Source: Cupriavidus nantongensis
GTDB taxonomy: Bacteria; Pseudomonadota; Gammaproteobacteria; Burkholderiales; Burkholderiaceae
NCBI RefSeq assembly: GCF_001598055.1
Contig: NZ_CP014844.1
Span: 744,001-808,000 of the forward strand
DNA: 64,000 nucleotides
Direction of reading: 5' to 3'
The notes under the pieces are model-generated. The model made no database searches. It was not told the DNA's origin and saw nothing but the letters and a program-made list of their open reading frames with translations. Below are positions 17,518-25,070 of this stretch, in pieces (position 1 is the first letter of the stretch; the number at the start of each line of letters is the position of its first letter). A program made the translations under genes and the position numbers.

Positions 17518-18288
17518 CTAGCTGCCGGCCTGCTGCAGCTGGTAAGTCGAGCAGTAGCTGAAGCGGCTGGCCGGATGCACGCCGGTGGTCACGACGATCG
17601 CCTGGTCGCGCAGGAAATAGGTGCGGATGATGCGCAGGCCCGCCGACTTGTCCGGCACCTGCAAGGCAGCGGCCTGCGCGCCTTCGACCAGCCACCCCTG
17701 CACCTCCTGCTCCACGCGGGTGATCTTGATCCCGTACTGCTTCTCCACCATCGTGTACACCGGCACGTCGAGCGTCTCGCCGGGCGGGGACAGCTCGCCG
17801 TAAGCGCTGTCGACATAGATGTCGACCAGCCCGATCGGCTCGTGCCCGGGCGCACTGTCGAAGCGTGTGCCGCGGATATGCAGCCAGCGCGCGCCGGGCG
17901 CGCAGCGCAGCAATGCCGCCAGCGTGTCATCGGCCTCCATCATGCCGAACGCCGAGGTGCGCAACGTGGTTCCCTTGGCATAGCTGACCAGATCGGCAGG
18001 CGAGTCCATCAGCTGCGTGAAGCGGCTTTGCGGGCGGTCCGAAATCACGCGCGTGCCGACGCCGGCCTGGCGCGACACCATGCCCAGGTTGGTCAGCTTC
18101 TGCACCGCCTGGCGCACCGCGTACCGGCTCAGGTTCCAGGTTTCGCACAACTCCGCCTCGGTCGGCAGCAGCGCGCCGACCGGCGGGTTGCCGTTGACGA
18201 TTTCCTGCATCAGCGTGCGCGCCAGGTCGAGATGGCGCGGCGAGGTCGCGCCCAGGGCGGCGGAAACGGGGTCGATGTCTCTTTGCAT
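17518..18288 (-). CDS. GntR family transcriptional regulator (HutC/UTRA subfamily)
   Basis: A 256-residue regulator with an N-terminal winged helix (about residues 20-85, including PTEAELCETWNLSRYAVRQAVQKL) and a C-terminal UTRA effector domain. It is transcribed toward the ABC permease gene and away from the acyl-CoA synthetase gene. The divergent spacer at 18289-18509 contains paired TTCGAA palindromes. It is the likely repressor of the aromatic catabolic operon, and possibly of the ABC importer. UTRA domains bind small organic effectors; the effector here is not known. Confidence 0.88.
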   Translation of the reverse strand: MQRDIDPVSAALGATSPRHLDLARTLMQEIVNGNPPVGALLPTEAELCETWNLSRYAVRQAVQKLTNLGMVSRQAGVGTRVISDRPQSRFTQLMDSPADLVSYAKGTTLRTSAFGMMEADDTLAALLRCAPGARWLHIRGTRFDSAPGHEPIGLVDIYVDSAYGELSPPGETLDVPVYTMVEKQYGIKITRVEQEVQGWLVEGAQAAALQVPDKSAGLRIIRTYFLRDQAIVVTTGVHPASRFSYCSTYQLQQAGS

Positions 18289-18396
18289 GGGGTGGGAAGG
18301 TCAGCAGCAACGGCGTCGGCGCCGCCGCCGATGCCGTGACATCCGCCGCGACGCGCGGGGTCGATCTTAGCATTGCGCGCAGGGTTTTTCCTAATA

Positions 18397-18428
18397 TTCG
18401 AATGTTCGAACAAATTCCTATAGTTCGA
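18397..18428. promoter_or_regulatory. Paired TTCGAA palindromes, candidate GntR operator
   Basis: TTCGAA-TG-TTCGAA lies at 18397-18410, with a third partial copy (GTTCGAG) at about 18423. The site is in the divergent spacer between the GntR gene and the acyl-CoA synthetase gene. A possible -10 (TATAGT, 18419-18424) lies just downstream, so binding would block a rightward promoter. The dyads are directly visible; the match to this regulator is inferred. Confidence 0.45.
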
Positions 18429-18509
18429 GCCATGCCGATGCCTGACCTGCCGCGCTGCCCGCATCCGGCGACCACGCATCCGTTCCTCGATTCCGGAGAA
18501 GCCTCCCGC

Positions 18510-20009
18510 ATGTATCCCATTGATTTCCTGTGGCGCGCCGCCCATCGCCATCCCGAGCGCACCGCCATCTTCAGTCCCGACGGTCAGCTGTCGTACCGGG
18601 TGCTTGCCGACACGGTGCTGCGCCGCGCCGCGGCCCTGGTGGCGCTCGATCCGTTGCCGCGCAGCCGCGTCTGCGTCGGCGCCGCCAACACGGTCGACCA
18701 CCTGGTGGCGATCCTGGCGATCCTGGCCGCCGGCAAGGTGTGGGTGCCGCTGAATCCACGCAACGGCGATCCCGAGCTGCGCCGCATCGTCGACTTCGTC
18801 GAGCCCTCGCTGGTGCTGGCCGATGCCGGCATGGCCGAGCGCCTCGGCGGTATCGCGCCGCCGTTGCGCCTGCTGTCCGATCTGGGCGCCGATGGCGGCG
18901 ATCCCGCTGCGGTGGTGATGGGCCCGCGCGGCCGCGGCGGCGTGCCGCTGGAAGCGGCGCAGGCGGTCAAGTTCACCGGCGGTTCGACCGGTGCTCCCAA
19001 GGGCGTGATCCAGCCGCTGCGGGCATGGAACGCCAATATCGCAACCCAGATCCACGAACTTGGCCTGACGCCGGCGGACCGCTACCTGGTGGCGGCGCCG
19101 ATCACGCATGGAACCTCCACCTACATGCTGCCGCTGCTCGGTGCCGGCGGGGCGCTGGTATTCCCGGAATCGGCAAGGCCGGCGGGCCTGCTCGATGCGG
19201 CCCAGGCCCACGGCGCGACGCTGTTCTTCGCGCCGCCGACGCTGATCCTGGCACTGGTCGAAGAGCAGCGGCGCGCGCCGCGCGCGTTGCCGGCGCTGCG
19301 CTACCTGGTCTACGGCGGCGCGCCGATGCGCCCGGAGCAGATCCGCGACGCGCAGGCGGTGTTCGGCCCGGTGCTGTGCACCTCGTTCGGCCAGACCGAA
19401 GCGCCGCAGATCATCACCTTCCTGCCGCCGGGCGAGATGCATGGCGAGCGGCTCGCTTCGGTCGGCAGGCCGTCGCTGCTGACCCGGGTGGCCATCGTCG
19501 ACAAGGCCGGCAACGTGCTCGGCGCCGGCGAAGAAGGCGAGATCGCGGTGCGCGGCGACCTGGTCATGAGCGGCTACCTGAAGGCCGAGACTGAAACCCG
19601 CAAGACGCTGGTCGACGGCTGGTTGCGCACCGGCGATGCCGGCGTCTTCGACGAGCACGGCTTCCTGTTCCTGCGCGACCGCATCCGCGATGTGATCATC
19701 ACCGGTGGCTTCAACGTCTATCCCGGCGACGTCGAGGTGGTGCTGTCCGCCCATCCCGCGGTGGCCGACTGCTCGGTGGTCGGCATCCCCGACGCCAAGT
19801 GGGGCGAGGCCGTGCATGCCGCGGTGCAGCTGCGCCCCGGCATGCAGGTCGCCGCCGACGAGCTGATCGCGCTGGTCAAGCACGAGCTGGGCTCGGTCAA
19901 GACGCCCAAGCATATCCACGTGTTCGACGCGTTGCCGCGCAGCGCGGTCGGCAAGGTGCTGAAGCCGGCGGTACGCGAATCGATCCTGTCGACCTGGAGC
20001 GCGACATGA
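18510..20009 (+). CDS. AMP-dependent acyl-CoA synthetase/ligase
   Basis: A 499-residue ANL-superfamily enzyme that activates a carboxylic acid with ATP and CoA. Motifs in order are TGGSTGAPKG (from about residue 156), YGGAPM, SFGQTEAPQ, GWLRTGDAG, DRIRDVIITGGFNVYP and PRSAVGKVLK with the catalytic lysine. The ATG at 18510 follows CCGGAGAA. In-frame ATGs at 18402 and 18432 are possible but lie within or next to the operator region. It is the first gene of the catabolic run. It could activate an aromatic side-chain acid or beta-ketoadipate; the sequence does not decide. Confidence 0.88.
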   Translation: MYPIDFLWRAAHRHPERTAIFSPDGQLSYRVLADTVLRRAAALVALDPLPRSRVCVGAANTVDHLVAILAILAAGKVWVPLNPRNGDPELRRIVDFVEPSLVLADAGMAERLGGIAPPLRLLSDLGADGGDPAAVVMGPRGRGGVPLEAAQAVKFTGGSTGAPKGVIQPLRAWNANIATQIHELGLTPADRYLVAAPITHGTSTYMLPLLGAGGALVFPESARPAGLLDAAQAHGATLFFAPPTLILALVEEQRRAPRALPALRYLVYGGAPMRPEQIRDAQAVFGPVLCTSFGQTEAPQIITFLPPGEMHGERLASVGRPSLLTRVAIVDKAGNVLGAGEEGEIAVRGDLVMSGYLKAETETRKTLVDGWLRTGDAGVFDEHGFLFLRDRIRDVIITGGFNVYPGDVEVVLSAHPAVADCSVVGIPDAKWGEAVHAAVQLRPGMQVAADELIALVKHELGSVKTPKHIHVFDALPRSAVGKVLKPAVRESILSTWSAT

Positions 20010-20785
20010 ATACCTCCGCCACGCCGAGCACGCGGCTGTGCCGCTACACCGAGCAAGCGGTCTATTACGGCGAGGACGACCTGGTGGCGGACCTGCTCGG
20101 CCAGGCCAGCTTTATCGACGTCTTCATGAAGCAGACCTTCGGCAGCGTGCCCGGCCCGGCGCAGCGCCGCATCGCCGAAGCGGTACTGGTGACGCTGATG
20201 GAGCATGGCATGACGCCGAGCGCGATCGCCACGCGCATGATCTATTCGAGTTCGCCGGAAAACCTGCAGGCCGGCGTCGCGGCGGGCCTGCTGGCGGTGG
20301 CCAGCCAGTTCATCGGCACCATGGAACCGGCGGCCGGGCTGCTCGACCAGATCGCGGCGGCCGGTGCCGACGGCCCGGCCGAGGCGCGGCGCATCGCGCG
20401 CGAATACCGTGCGCGGCGCGAGCCCGTGCCCGGCTTCGGCCATCACCTGCACCGGCCCGACGATCCGCGCGCGCTGGCGCTGCTGGCGCTGGCGCGCGAG
20501 CTGGGCACCCATGGCGCGCGCTGCGCCGCGCTGGAGCAGCTGGGCGCTGAAGTCGACGCCGCCGCCGGCCGCCATATCACCATCAACGCCACCGGTGCGG
20601 TGGCGGCGGTGCTGGGCGACATCGGCATCCCGGCCCGGCTGATGCGCGGCTTTGCCGTGCTGAGCCGCGCCGCGGGGCTGATTGCCCATATCGCCGAGGA
20701 ACAGCGCGAACCCTCGGGACGCTTCGTGTGGGGCCTCGTCGACGAGGCCATGGCACCCGCCCGCGGCGGCAGCGGGGTGGGCTGA
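20006..20785 (+). CDS. Citrate synthase-fold protein, citryl-CoA lyase-like
   Basis: A 259-residue small member of the citrate synthase superfamily, overlapping the synthetase stop as ATGA. The motif GFGHHLHRPDDPRA matches the second active-site histidine region of citrate synthase. The first histidine loop (normally GPLHGG) is replaced by SQFIGTMEP, and the Asp-containing NxDFYSG motif by INATGA. Databases usually call this subgroup citryl-CoA lyase. In an aromatic cluster it may cleave or condense a different acyl-CoA. Its true reaction should be treated as unknown. Confidence 0.7.
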   Translation: MNTSATPSTRLCRYTEQAVYYGEDDLVADLLGQASFIDVFMKQTFGSVPGPAQRRIAEAVLVTLMEHGMTPSAIATRMIYSSSPENLQAGVAAGLLAVASQFIGTMEPAAGLLDQIAAAGADGPAEARRIAREYRARREPVPGFGHHLHRPDDPRALALLALARELGTHGARCAALEQLGAEVDAAAGRHITINATGAVAAVLGDIGIPARLMRGFAVLSRAAGLIAHIAEEQREPSGRFVWGLVDEAMAPARGGSGVG

Positions 20786-20828
20786 CCACCGCCGCAAACA
20801 GACAATCAGAAAATCAGAAGGAGACACC

Positions 20829-21788
20829 ATGACAGCAGCCGACCGAGCCATCCAGCGGCACCATCACATCACGCTCAGCGTGGGGACCGCGCAGCAGGAC
20901 TATGACTTCCATACCAGGGTGCTCTCGCTGAAAAGCGTCAAGAAGACCCTGATCTACGACGGCGGCACGCCGTTCTATCACCTGTACTACGGCAACGACC
21001 TGGGCGAGGAAAGCACGCTGATCACCTGCTTCCCGGTCGCGCACTTCGGCCGCAAGGGCCAGCGCGGGACCGGCCAGATCGGCAGCCTGGCGCTGTCGGT
21101 GCCGGTCTCGGCGATTCCGTTCTGGCACCGGCGCCTGGCCGACCACGGCTTCGACGTGCGCCGCACCGAACGCTTCGGCGAGGTGGTGCTGGCCTTTGCC
21201 CATCCGTGCGGGGTCGAGTACGAGCTGATCGGCATCGCCGACGATGCGCGCACGCCTTACTCCAACGGCGAGGTGCCGGCGGAGTTCGCGATCCGCGGCC
21301 TGCATACCATCGCGGTGAACGTGCGCGAGATGGAGTCGTCGCAGCAATTCATGCAGGAAGGATGGTCGGGGCGCGAAGTCGGGCGTGATGGCAAGTACCT
21401 GCGCTACGCCTTCGGCGACGGCGCCTCCGGCAAGCTGGTCGACTTTGCGCTCGAACCCGACCTGCCGCAGGCCAGCTGGACCTACGGCGAGGGCACCGTG
21501 CACCACTGCGCGTTCCAGGTCGAGGACCGCGTGGTGCAGGACATGGTCAAGGCGCGGCTCGAGGGGCTGGGCCTGACCGACACCTCCGAACGCAAGGATC
21601 GCGGCTACTTCGAATCGATCTACGTGCGTACCCCCAGCGGCGCAATGTTCGAGGCCACCGTGTCGAAGCCGCAGGCGTTCCTGGTCGACGAGCCCTATGA
21701 AAGCCTGGGCTCGACGCTGCAGATCGCGCCGCAGTTCGAGAGCCAGCGCGCAACCATCCTGCAATCGCTGGAAAGCCTGCACTACTGA
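20829..21788 (+). CDS. Ring-cleavage dioxygenase of the PcpA/LinE (VOC, hydroquinone 1,2-dioxygenase) type
   Basis: A 319-residue protein made of two VOC (glyoxalase-fold) modules, residues about 10-140 and 150-300. Candidate metal ligands are a His in the 11-13 HHH stretch, H226 in VHHCAF and E275 in GAMFEATV. This nearly coincides with the His/His/Glu triad of PcpA, the dichlorohydroquinone dioxygenase. That class opens hydroquinones between a hydroxylated and a neighbouring carbon, giving maleylacetate-type products. A maleylacetate reductase lies two genes downstream, which supports the assignment. MhqO-type proteins share the fold, so the natural substrate is open. An AAGGAGA site precedes the ATG. 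Confidence 0.8.
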   Translation: MTAADRAIQRHHHITLSVGTAQQDYDFHTRVLSLKSVKKTLIYDGGTPFYHLYYGNDLGEESTLITCFPVAHFGRKGQRGTGQIGSLALSVPVSAIPFWHRRLADHGFDVRRTERFGEVVLAFAHPCGVEYELIGIADDARTPYSNGEVPAEFAIRGLHTIAVNVREMESSQQFMQEGWSGREVGRDGKYLRYAFGDGASGKLVDFALEPDLPQASWTYGEGTVHHCAFQVEDRVVQDMVKARLEGLGLTDTSERKDRGYFESIYVRTPSGAMFEATVSKPQAFLVDEPYESLGSTLQIAPQFESQRATILQSLESLHY

Positions 21789-21818
21789 AGCGGGCGCGCG
21801 TCGCACTGCGGAAACCTC

Positions 21819-22478
21819 ATGCCTGTCCTCAATCCCCACCTGCACACGCCGCTGAGCGTGTTCGACGCGCCGGCGGGCAATGCCCGGCTGGCGGCGATCC
21901 TGGTCCATGGCCGCGGCCAGTCGCCGGCGCTGATGCGCGAACTGCTGGTCGACCGGCTCGACTGTCCCGAGGTGGCGTGGTTCGCGCCGCTGGCCGCGGA
22001 AAATACCTGGTACCCGGAGCGCTTCATCGCTCCAATCGAGGCCAACGAGCCGCGCCTGTCGCACGCGCTGGCGCGCCTCGAGGTGCTGTCCGAGGCGTTG
22101 CTGGCGATGGGCTTTCCCTACACCTCGCAGGTGCTGGTGGGGTTCTCGCAGGGCGCCTGCCTGTGCAGTGAATTCCTCTGGCGCCAGCGGCGCCGGTACG
22201 CTGGGCTGATCGCCTTTACCGGCGGGCTGATCGGCCCCCCCGGCGCGCCGCGCGACTGCGCGCGGCCGTGGCTGGCCGGCATGCCGGTGCTGCTGTCAAC
22301 ATGGGATGAAGACCCGCATGTGCCCGCCGACAGCGTGCGCGAGTCGGCGCAGTGGTTCCGCGCCGCCGGCGCCGACGTCAGCATCCGGGTCGAGCCGGGC
22401 ACCGAGCACGGCATCCGCGACCGCGAGATCGCTTACGCCAATCACTTCCTGGCCGCCTGCGTGCCAGATGCCAGTTGA
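21819..22478 (+). CDS. Alpha/beta hydrolase, phospholipase/carboxylesterase (MhqD-like)
   Basis: A 219-residue serine hydrolase. The nucleophile elbow is GFSQGA near residue 112, preceded by the oxyanion strand AILVHGRGQSP at about 24-34. The acid lies in STWDEDPHVP and the catalytic His in GTEHGI near residue 200. MhqD-type hydrolases accompany MhqO-type dioxygenases in quinone and hydroquinone defence operons, and this gene directly follows such a dioxygenase. It may release an acyl or ester group from the substrate or from a ring-cleavage product. The specific substrate is unknown. Confidence 0.82.
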   Translation: MPVLNPHLHTPLSVFDAPAGNARLAAILVHGRGQSPALMRELLVDRLDCPEVAWFAPLAAENTWYPERFIAPIEANEPRLSHALARLEVLSEALLAMGFPYTSQVLVGFSQGACLCSEFLWRQRRRYAGLIAFTGGLIGPPGAPRDCARPWLAGMPVLLSTWDEDPHVPADSVRESAQWFRAAGADVSIRVEPGTEHGIRDREIAYANHFLAACVPDAS

Positions 22479-22498
22479 ACGCCAAGGAGTCTTGCGGC

Positions 22499-23557
22499 AT
22501 GCAGCCCTTTATCCATGAGACGCGCCAATCGCGCATTGTGTTCGGCAACGGGATGCGCGCGCATCTGCTGCGCGAGGTGGAACAGCTCGGCCTGCGGCGC
22601 GTGCTGGTGCTGACCTCGCCCGAGCAGGTCGCGCTGGGCCGGCAGATGGCCGAGCTGATCGGCGAGCGCAGCGCCGGCGTCTACAGCCATGCCGTGATGC
22701 ATGTACCGGTCGATGTGGTGAAAAACGCGGTCGAAGCGGTGCGGCGCGCCGGCGCCGATGGCTGCGTGGCGGCCGGCGGCGGCTCGACCATGGGCCTGGC
22801 CAAGGCCATCGCGCTCGAGGCCGGGCTGCCGTTCATCGCCGTGCCGACCACCTACGCCGGCTCCGAGATGACGCCGCTGTACGCCATCACCGAAGGCGGC
22901 CTCAAGCACACCGGCCGTGACTGGCGCGTGGCACCGCGCACCGTGATCTATGACCCCGAGCTGACGCTGTCGCTGCCGCCGGGCCTGGCCATGACCAGCG
23001 GCATGAATGCGATCGCGCACGCGGCCGAAGGCCTCTACGCCGGCGACGGCAACCCGGTCTATGCGCTGATGGCCGAGGAAGGCATCCGCGCGCTGGCCGG
23101 CGCGCTGCGATGCCTGAAGCGCGACGCCTGCCACGCCGAGGCGCGCGGCGATGCGCTGTACGGCGCCTGGCTGTGCGGCATGGTGCTGGGCAACCTGCAG
23201 ATGGGCATCCACCACAAGCTGTGCCATACCCTGGGCGGCAGCTTCAACCTGCCGCATGCGGAAGTCCACACCGTGGTGCTGCCCTATGCCATGGCCTACA
23301 ACGCGGCAGCGGCGCCGCAGGCGATGGTGCGCATTGCGCGCGCGCTGGGCAGCGCCAGCGCGCCTGAGGGACTGCGCGAGCTCGGCGCCGCGCTCGGCGT
23401 GCCGCGCTCGCTGCGCGAGATCGGCATGCCGGCGCATGGCCTCGACCATGCGGCCGACCTGGTGGTGGCGGCACCGTATCCGAATCCGCGTCCGCTCGAG
23501 CGCGCAGCGGTCCGCGACCTGCTGCAGCGCGCCTACGACGGTGCCGCGCCCGCGTGA
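22499..23557 (+). CDS. Maleylacetate reductase
   Basis: A 352-residue iron-dependent alcohol dehydrogenase-fold enzyme that reduces maleylacetate to 3-oxoadipate. The NAD(P)-binding GGGSTMGLAKAIAL motif is near residues 93-106 and PTTYAGSEMTPLYAITE, a hallmark of maleylacetate reductases, follows. The metal-binding region HHKLCHTLGGSFNLPHAEVHT holds the expected histidines. The ATG at 22499 is preceded by CCAAGGAG. With the PcpA/LinE-type dioxygenase upstream it defines a hydroquinone to maleylacetate to 3-oxoadipate route. This is the firmest functional anchor of the cluster. Confidence 0.9.
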   Translation: MQPFIHETRQSRIVFGNGMRAHLLREVEQLGLRRVLVLTSPEQVALGRQMAELIGERSAGVYSHAVMHVPVDVVKNAVEAVRRAGADGCVAAGGGSTMGLAKAIALEAGLPFIAVPTTYAGSEMTPLYAITEGGLKHTGRDWRVAPRTVIYDPELTLSLPPGLAMTSGMNAIAHAAEGLYAGDGNPVYALMAEEGIRALAGALRCLKRDACHAEARGDALYGAWLCGMVLGNLQMGIHHKLCHTLGGSFNLPHAEVHTVVLPYAMAYNAAAAPQAMVRIARALGSASAPEGLRELGAALGVPRSLREIGMPAHGLDHAADLVVAAPYPNPRPLERAAVRDLLQRAYDGAAPA

Positions 23558-23601
23558 GCGCGCGCCGCAACGGTAGAGGTTCCTGCCAACGAGACCCCAT
23601 C

Positions 23602-23943
23602 ATGCCAACAGTCATTCGCGCCTACTTCCGCACCGGCATCGCCGCCGCGCGCCTGCAGCACCGTCCGGACCATATCCGCCACATCGCCGCGCACCTGCCG
23701 GAGATCGTCTGTGCCGGCGCCCTGTGCGATGACGCGAAGGCGCCGCGGGGGCTGTTCCTTGCCGTGCAGGGCGACAGCGCGCAGGCGCGCGCGCTGATTG
23801 AATCCGATCCGTACCACCGCGCCGGCCTGTTCGAGCGCGTCGAGACCGAGCCCTATCTGCAGTTCGTGCCGCACGCCAACCCGCGCCTGCTCGAAGAGGA
23901 ACTGGAGCGGGCACTGCAAAGCGCCGCCGCAGCCGCCACATAA
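23602..23943 (+). CDS. YciI family protein
   Basis: A 113-residue protein with the YCII dimeric alpha-beta barrel signature: an N-terminal strand VIRAYFRTGI, a central HxxH-like helix and the ESDPYHRAGLFERVETEPY segment containing the typical conserved Asp-Pro. In aromatic operons such small barrels act as lactone isomerases or dechlorinase-like enzymes, for example muconolactone isomerase relatives. The role here is open. It follows the maleylacetate reductase by 44 bases. Confidence 0.75.
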   Translation: MPTVIRAYFRTGIAAARLQHRPDHIRHIAAHLPEIVCAGALCDDAKAPRGLFLAVQGDSAQARALIESDPYHRAGLFERVETEPYLQFVPHANPRLLEEELERALQSAAAAAT

Positions 23944-24056
23944 AGCCGCCGGCGGCAGCCGGCAAGCCCCAGCCTGAACCTGGCTCGCAGTGAAACCCTG
24001 CAGGGCGCCGTGCGCCCGCGGCCGGCGCAGCGCGACATTCCAAGGAAGACCACAAC

Positions 24057-25022
24057 ATGCAACGCATCAAACGCTACCTGCTGACCGGTTCGGCCGTGGC
24101 CGTGATCGGCGGCCTGCTCTACGCGGGCCTGTTCATCAAGCCGAAGCCGGCCGGCAAGGCGCTGCCGCAGCCGCTGGTGGAACGCGGCGACGCCTTCTAC
24201 GGCATGGCCGTGCTGCCCGACGGGCGCATGTGGGCCGTCGGCACCAACGGCAAGATCCTGCACAGCGACGACGCCGGACAGGCCTGGCGCCTGCAGCGCA
24301 CCACGCAGCGCGCAACCCTGCAGGACATCGCCGCGTGGGACGCGCGCCGTGCGGTCGCGGTCGGCAACGACGGCGTCATCCTGGCCACCGCCGACGGCGG
24401 CATGAACTGGCAGGCCGCGCGCGCGCCGCGCTCGTCGATCAGCAACAAGCTGATGCGGGTGCAGGCGAGCCACGATGGACGTGCCTGGGCGGTCGGCAGC
24501 GGCGGCGTGCTGCTGCGCTCGCTCGATTACGGCAACACCTGGGAGTCCGCCGCGCCGGTCGAAGACACCGCCTGGAACGGCGTTGCCTTCGACGGCCCTC
24601 GCGGCTGCGTGGTCGGCGAGTTCGGCCGCATCCGCGTGACGCGCGATGCCGGCGAACACTGGACCACTGTCACCAGCCCGGCCCGGCAGAGCCTGATGTC
24701 GGTGCGCATGCGCGACGACGGCCACGCGGTCGCGGTGGGCCTGCGCGGCACCGTGCTGGTCAGCAGCGATGCGGGCACCAGCTGGAAATCCGTCGCCAGC
24801 GCCACGCAGGAAGACCTGTTCGACGTGACCTGGGACGGCAGCCAGTGGGTCGCCGTGGGCGACAAGGGCGTGGTGCTGCTGGGCGGCGCGGACGGCGCCG
24901 CCTGGCGCGCGACGCGCTTCGATGCGACGGACCGCGGCTGGTACACGCGCGTGCTCGCGCATGGCGGCAAGTACTACGCCGCGGGCTCGCGGCTGGCGGC
25001 CGGCGCGGCCAGGGCGCTGTAA
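24057..25022 (+). CDS. YCF48/BNR-repeat beta-propeller protein, membrane-anchored
   Basis: A 321-residue exported protein. An N-terminal hydrophobic helix (about residues 11-28) is followed by some six to seven repeats of the type VGTNGKILHSDDAGQAW, the YCF48/BNR propeller signature. There is no lipobox, so it is probably anchored in the inner membrane facing the periplasm. Proteins of this type are often encoded beside MMPL permeases with DUF1302 and DUF1329 proteins. A propeller lid or adaptor for the permease is a reasonable inference. Confidence 0.75.
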   Translation: MQRIKRYLLTGSAVAVIGGLLYAGLFIKPKPAGKALPQPLVERGDAFYGMAVLPDGRMWAVGTNGKILHSDDAGQAWRLQRTTQRATLQDIAAWDARRAVAVGNDGVILATADGGMNWQAARAPRSSISNKLMRVQASHDGRAWAVGSGGVLLRSLDYGNTWESAAPVEDTAWNGVAFDGPRGCVVGEFGRIRVTRDAGEHWTTVTSPARQSLMSVRMRDDGHAVAVGLRGTVLVSSDAGTSWKSVASATQEDLFDVTWDGSQWVAVGDKGVVLLGGADGAAWRATRFDATDRGWYTRVLAHGGKYYAAGSRLAAGAARAL

Positions 25023-25070
25023 GCACCGGGACGGCCCGGCGGCGCGCACAAGAAGAATCTGGAGGAGATC

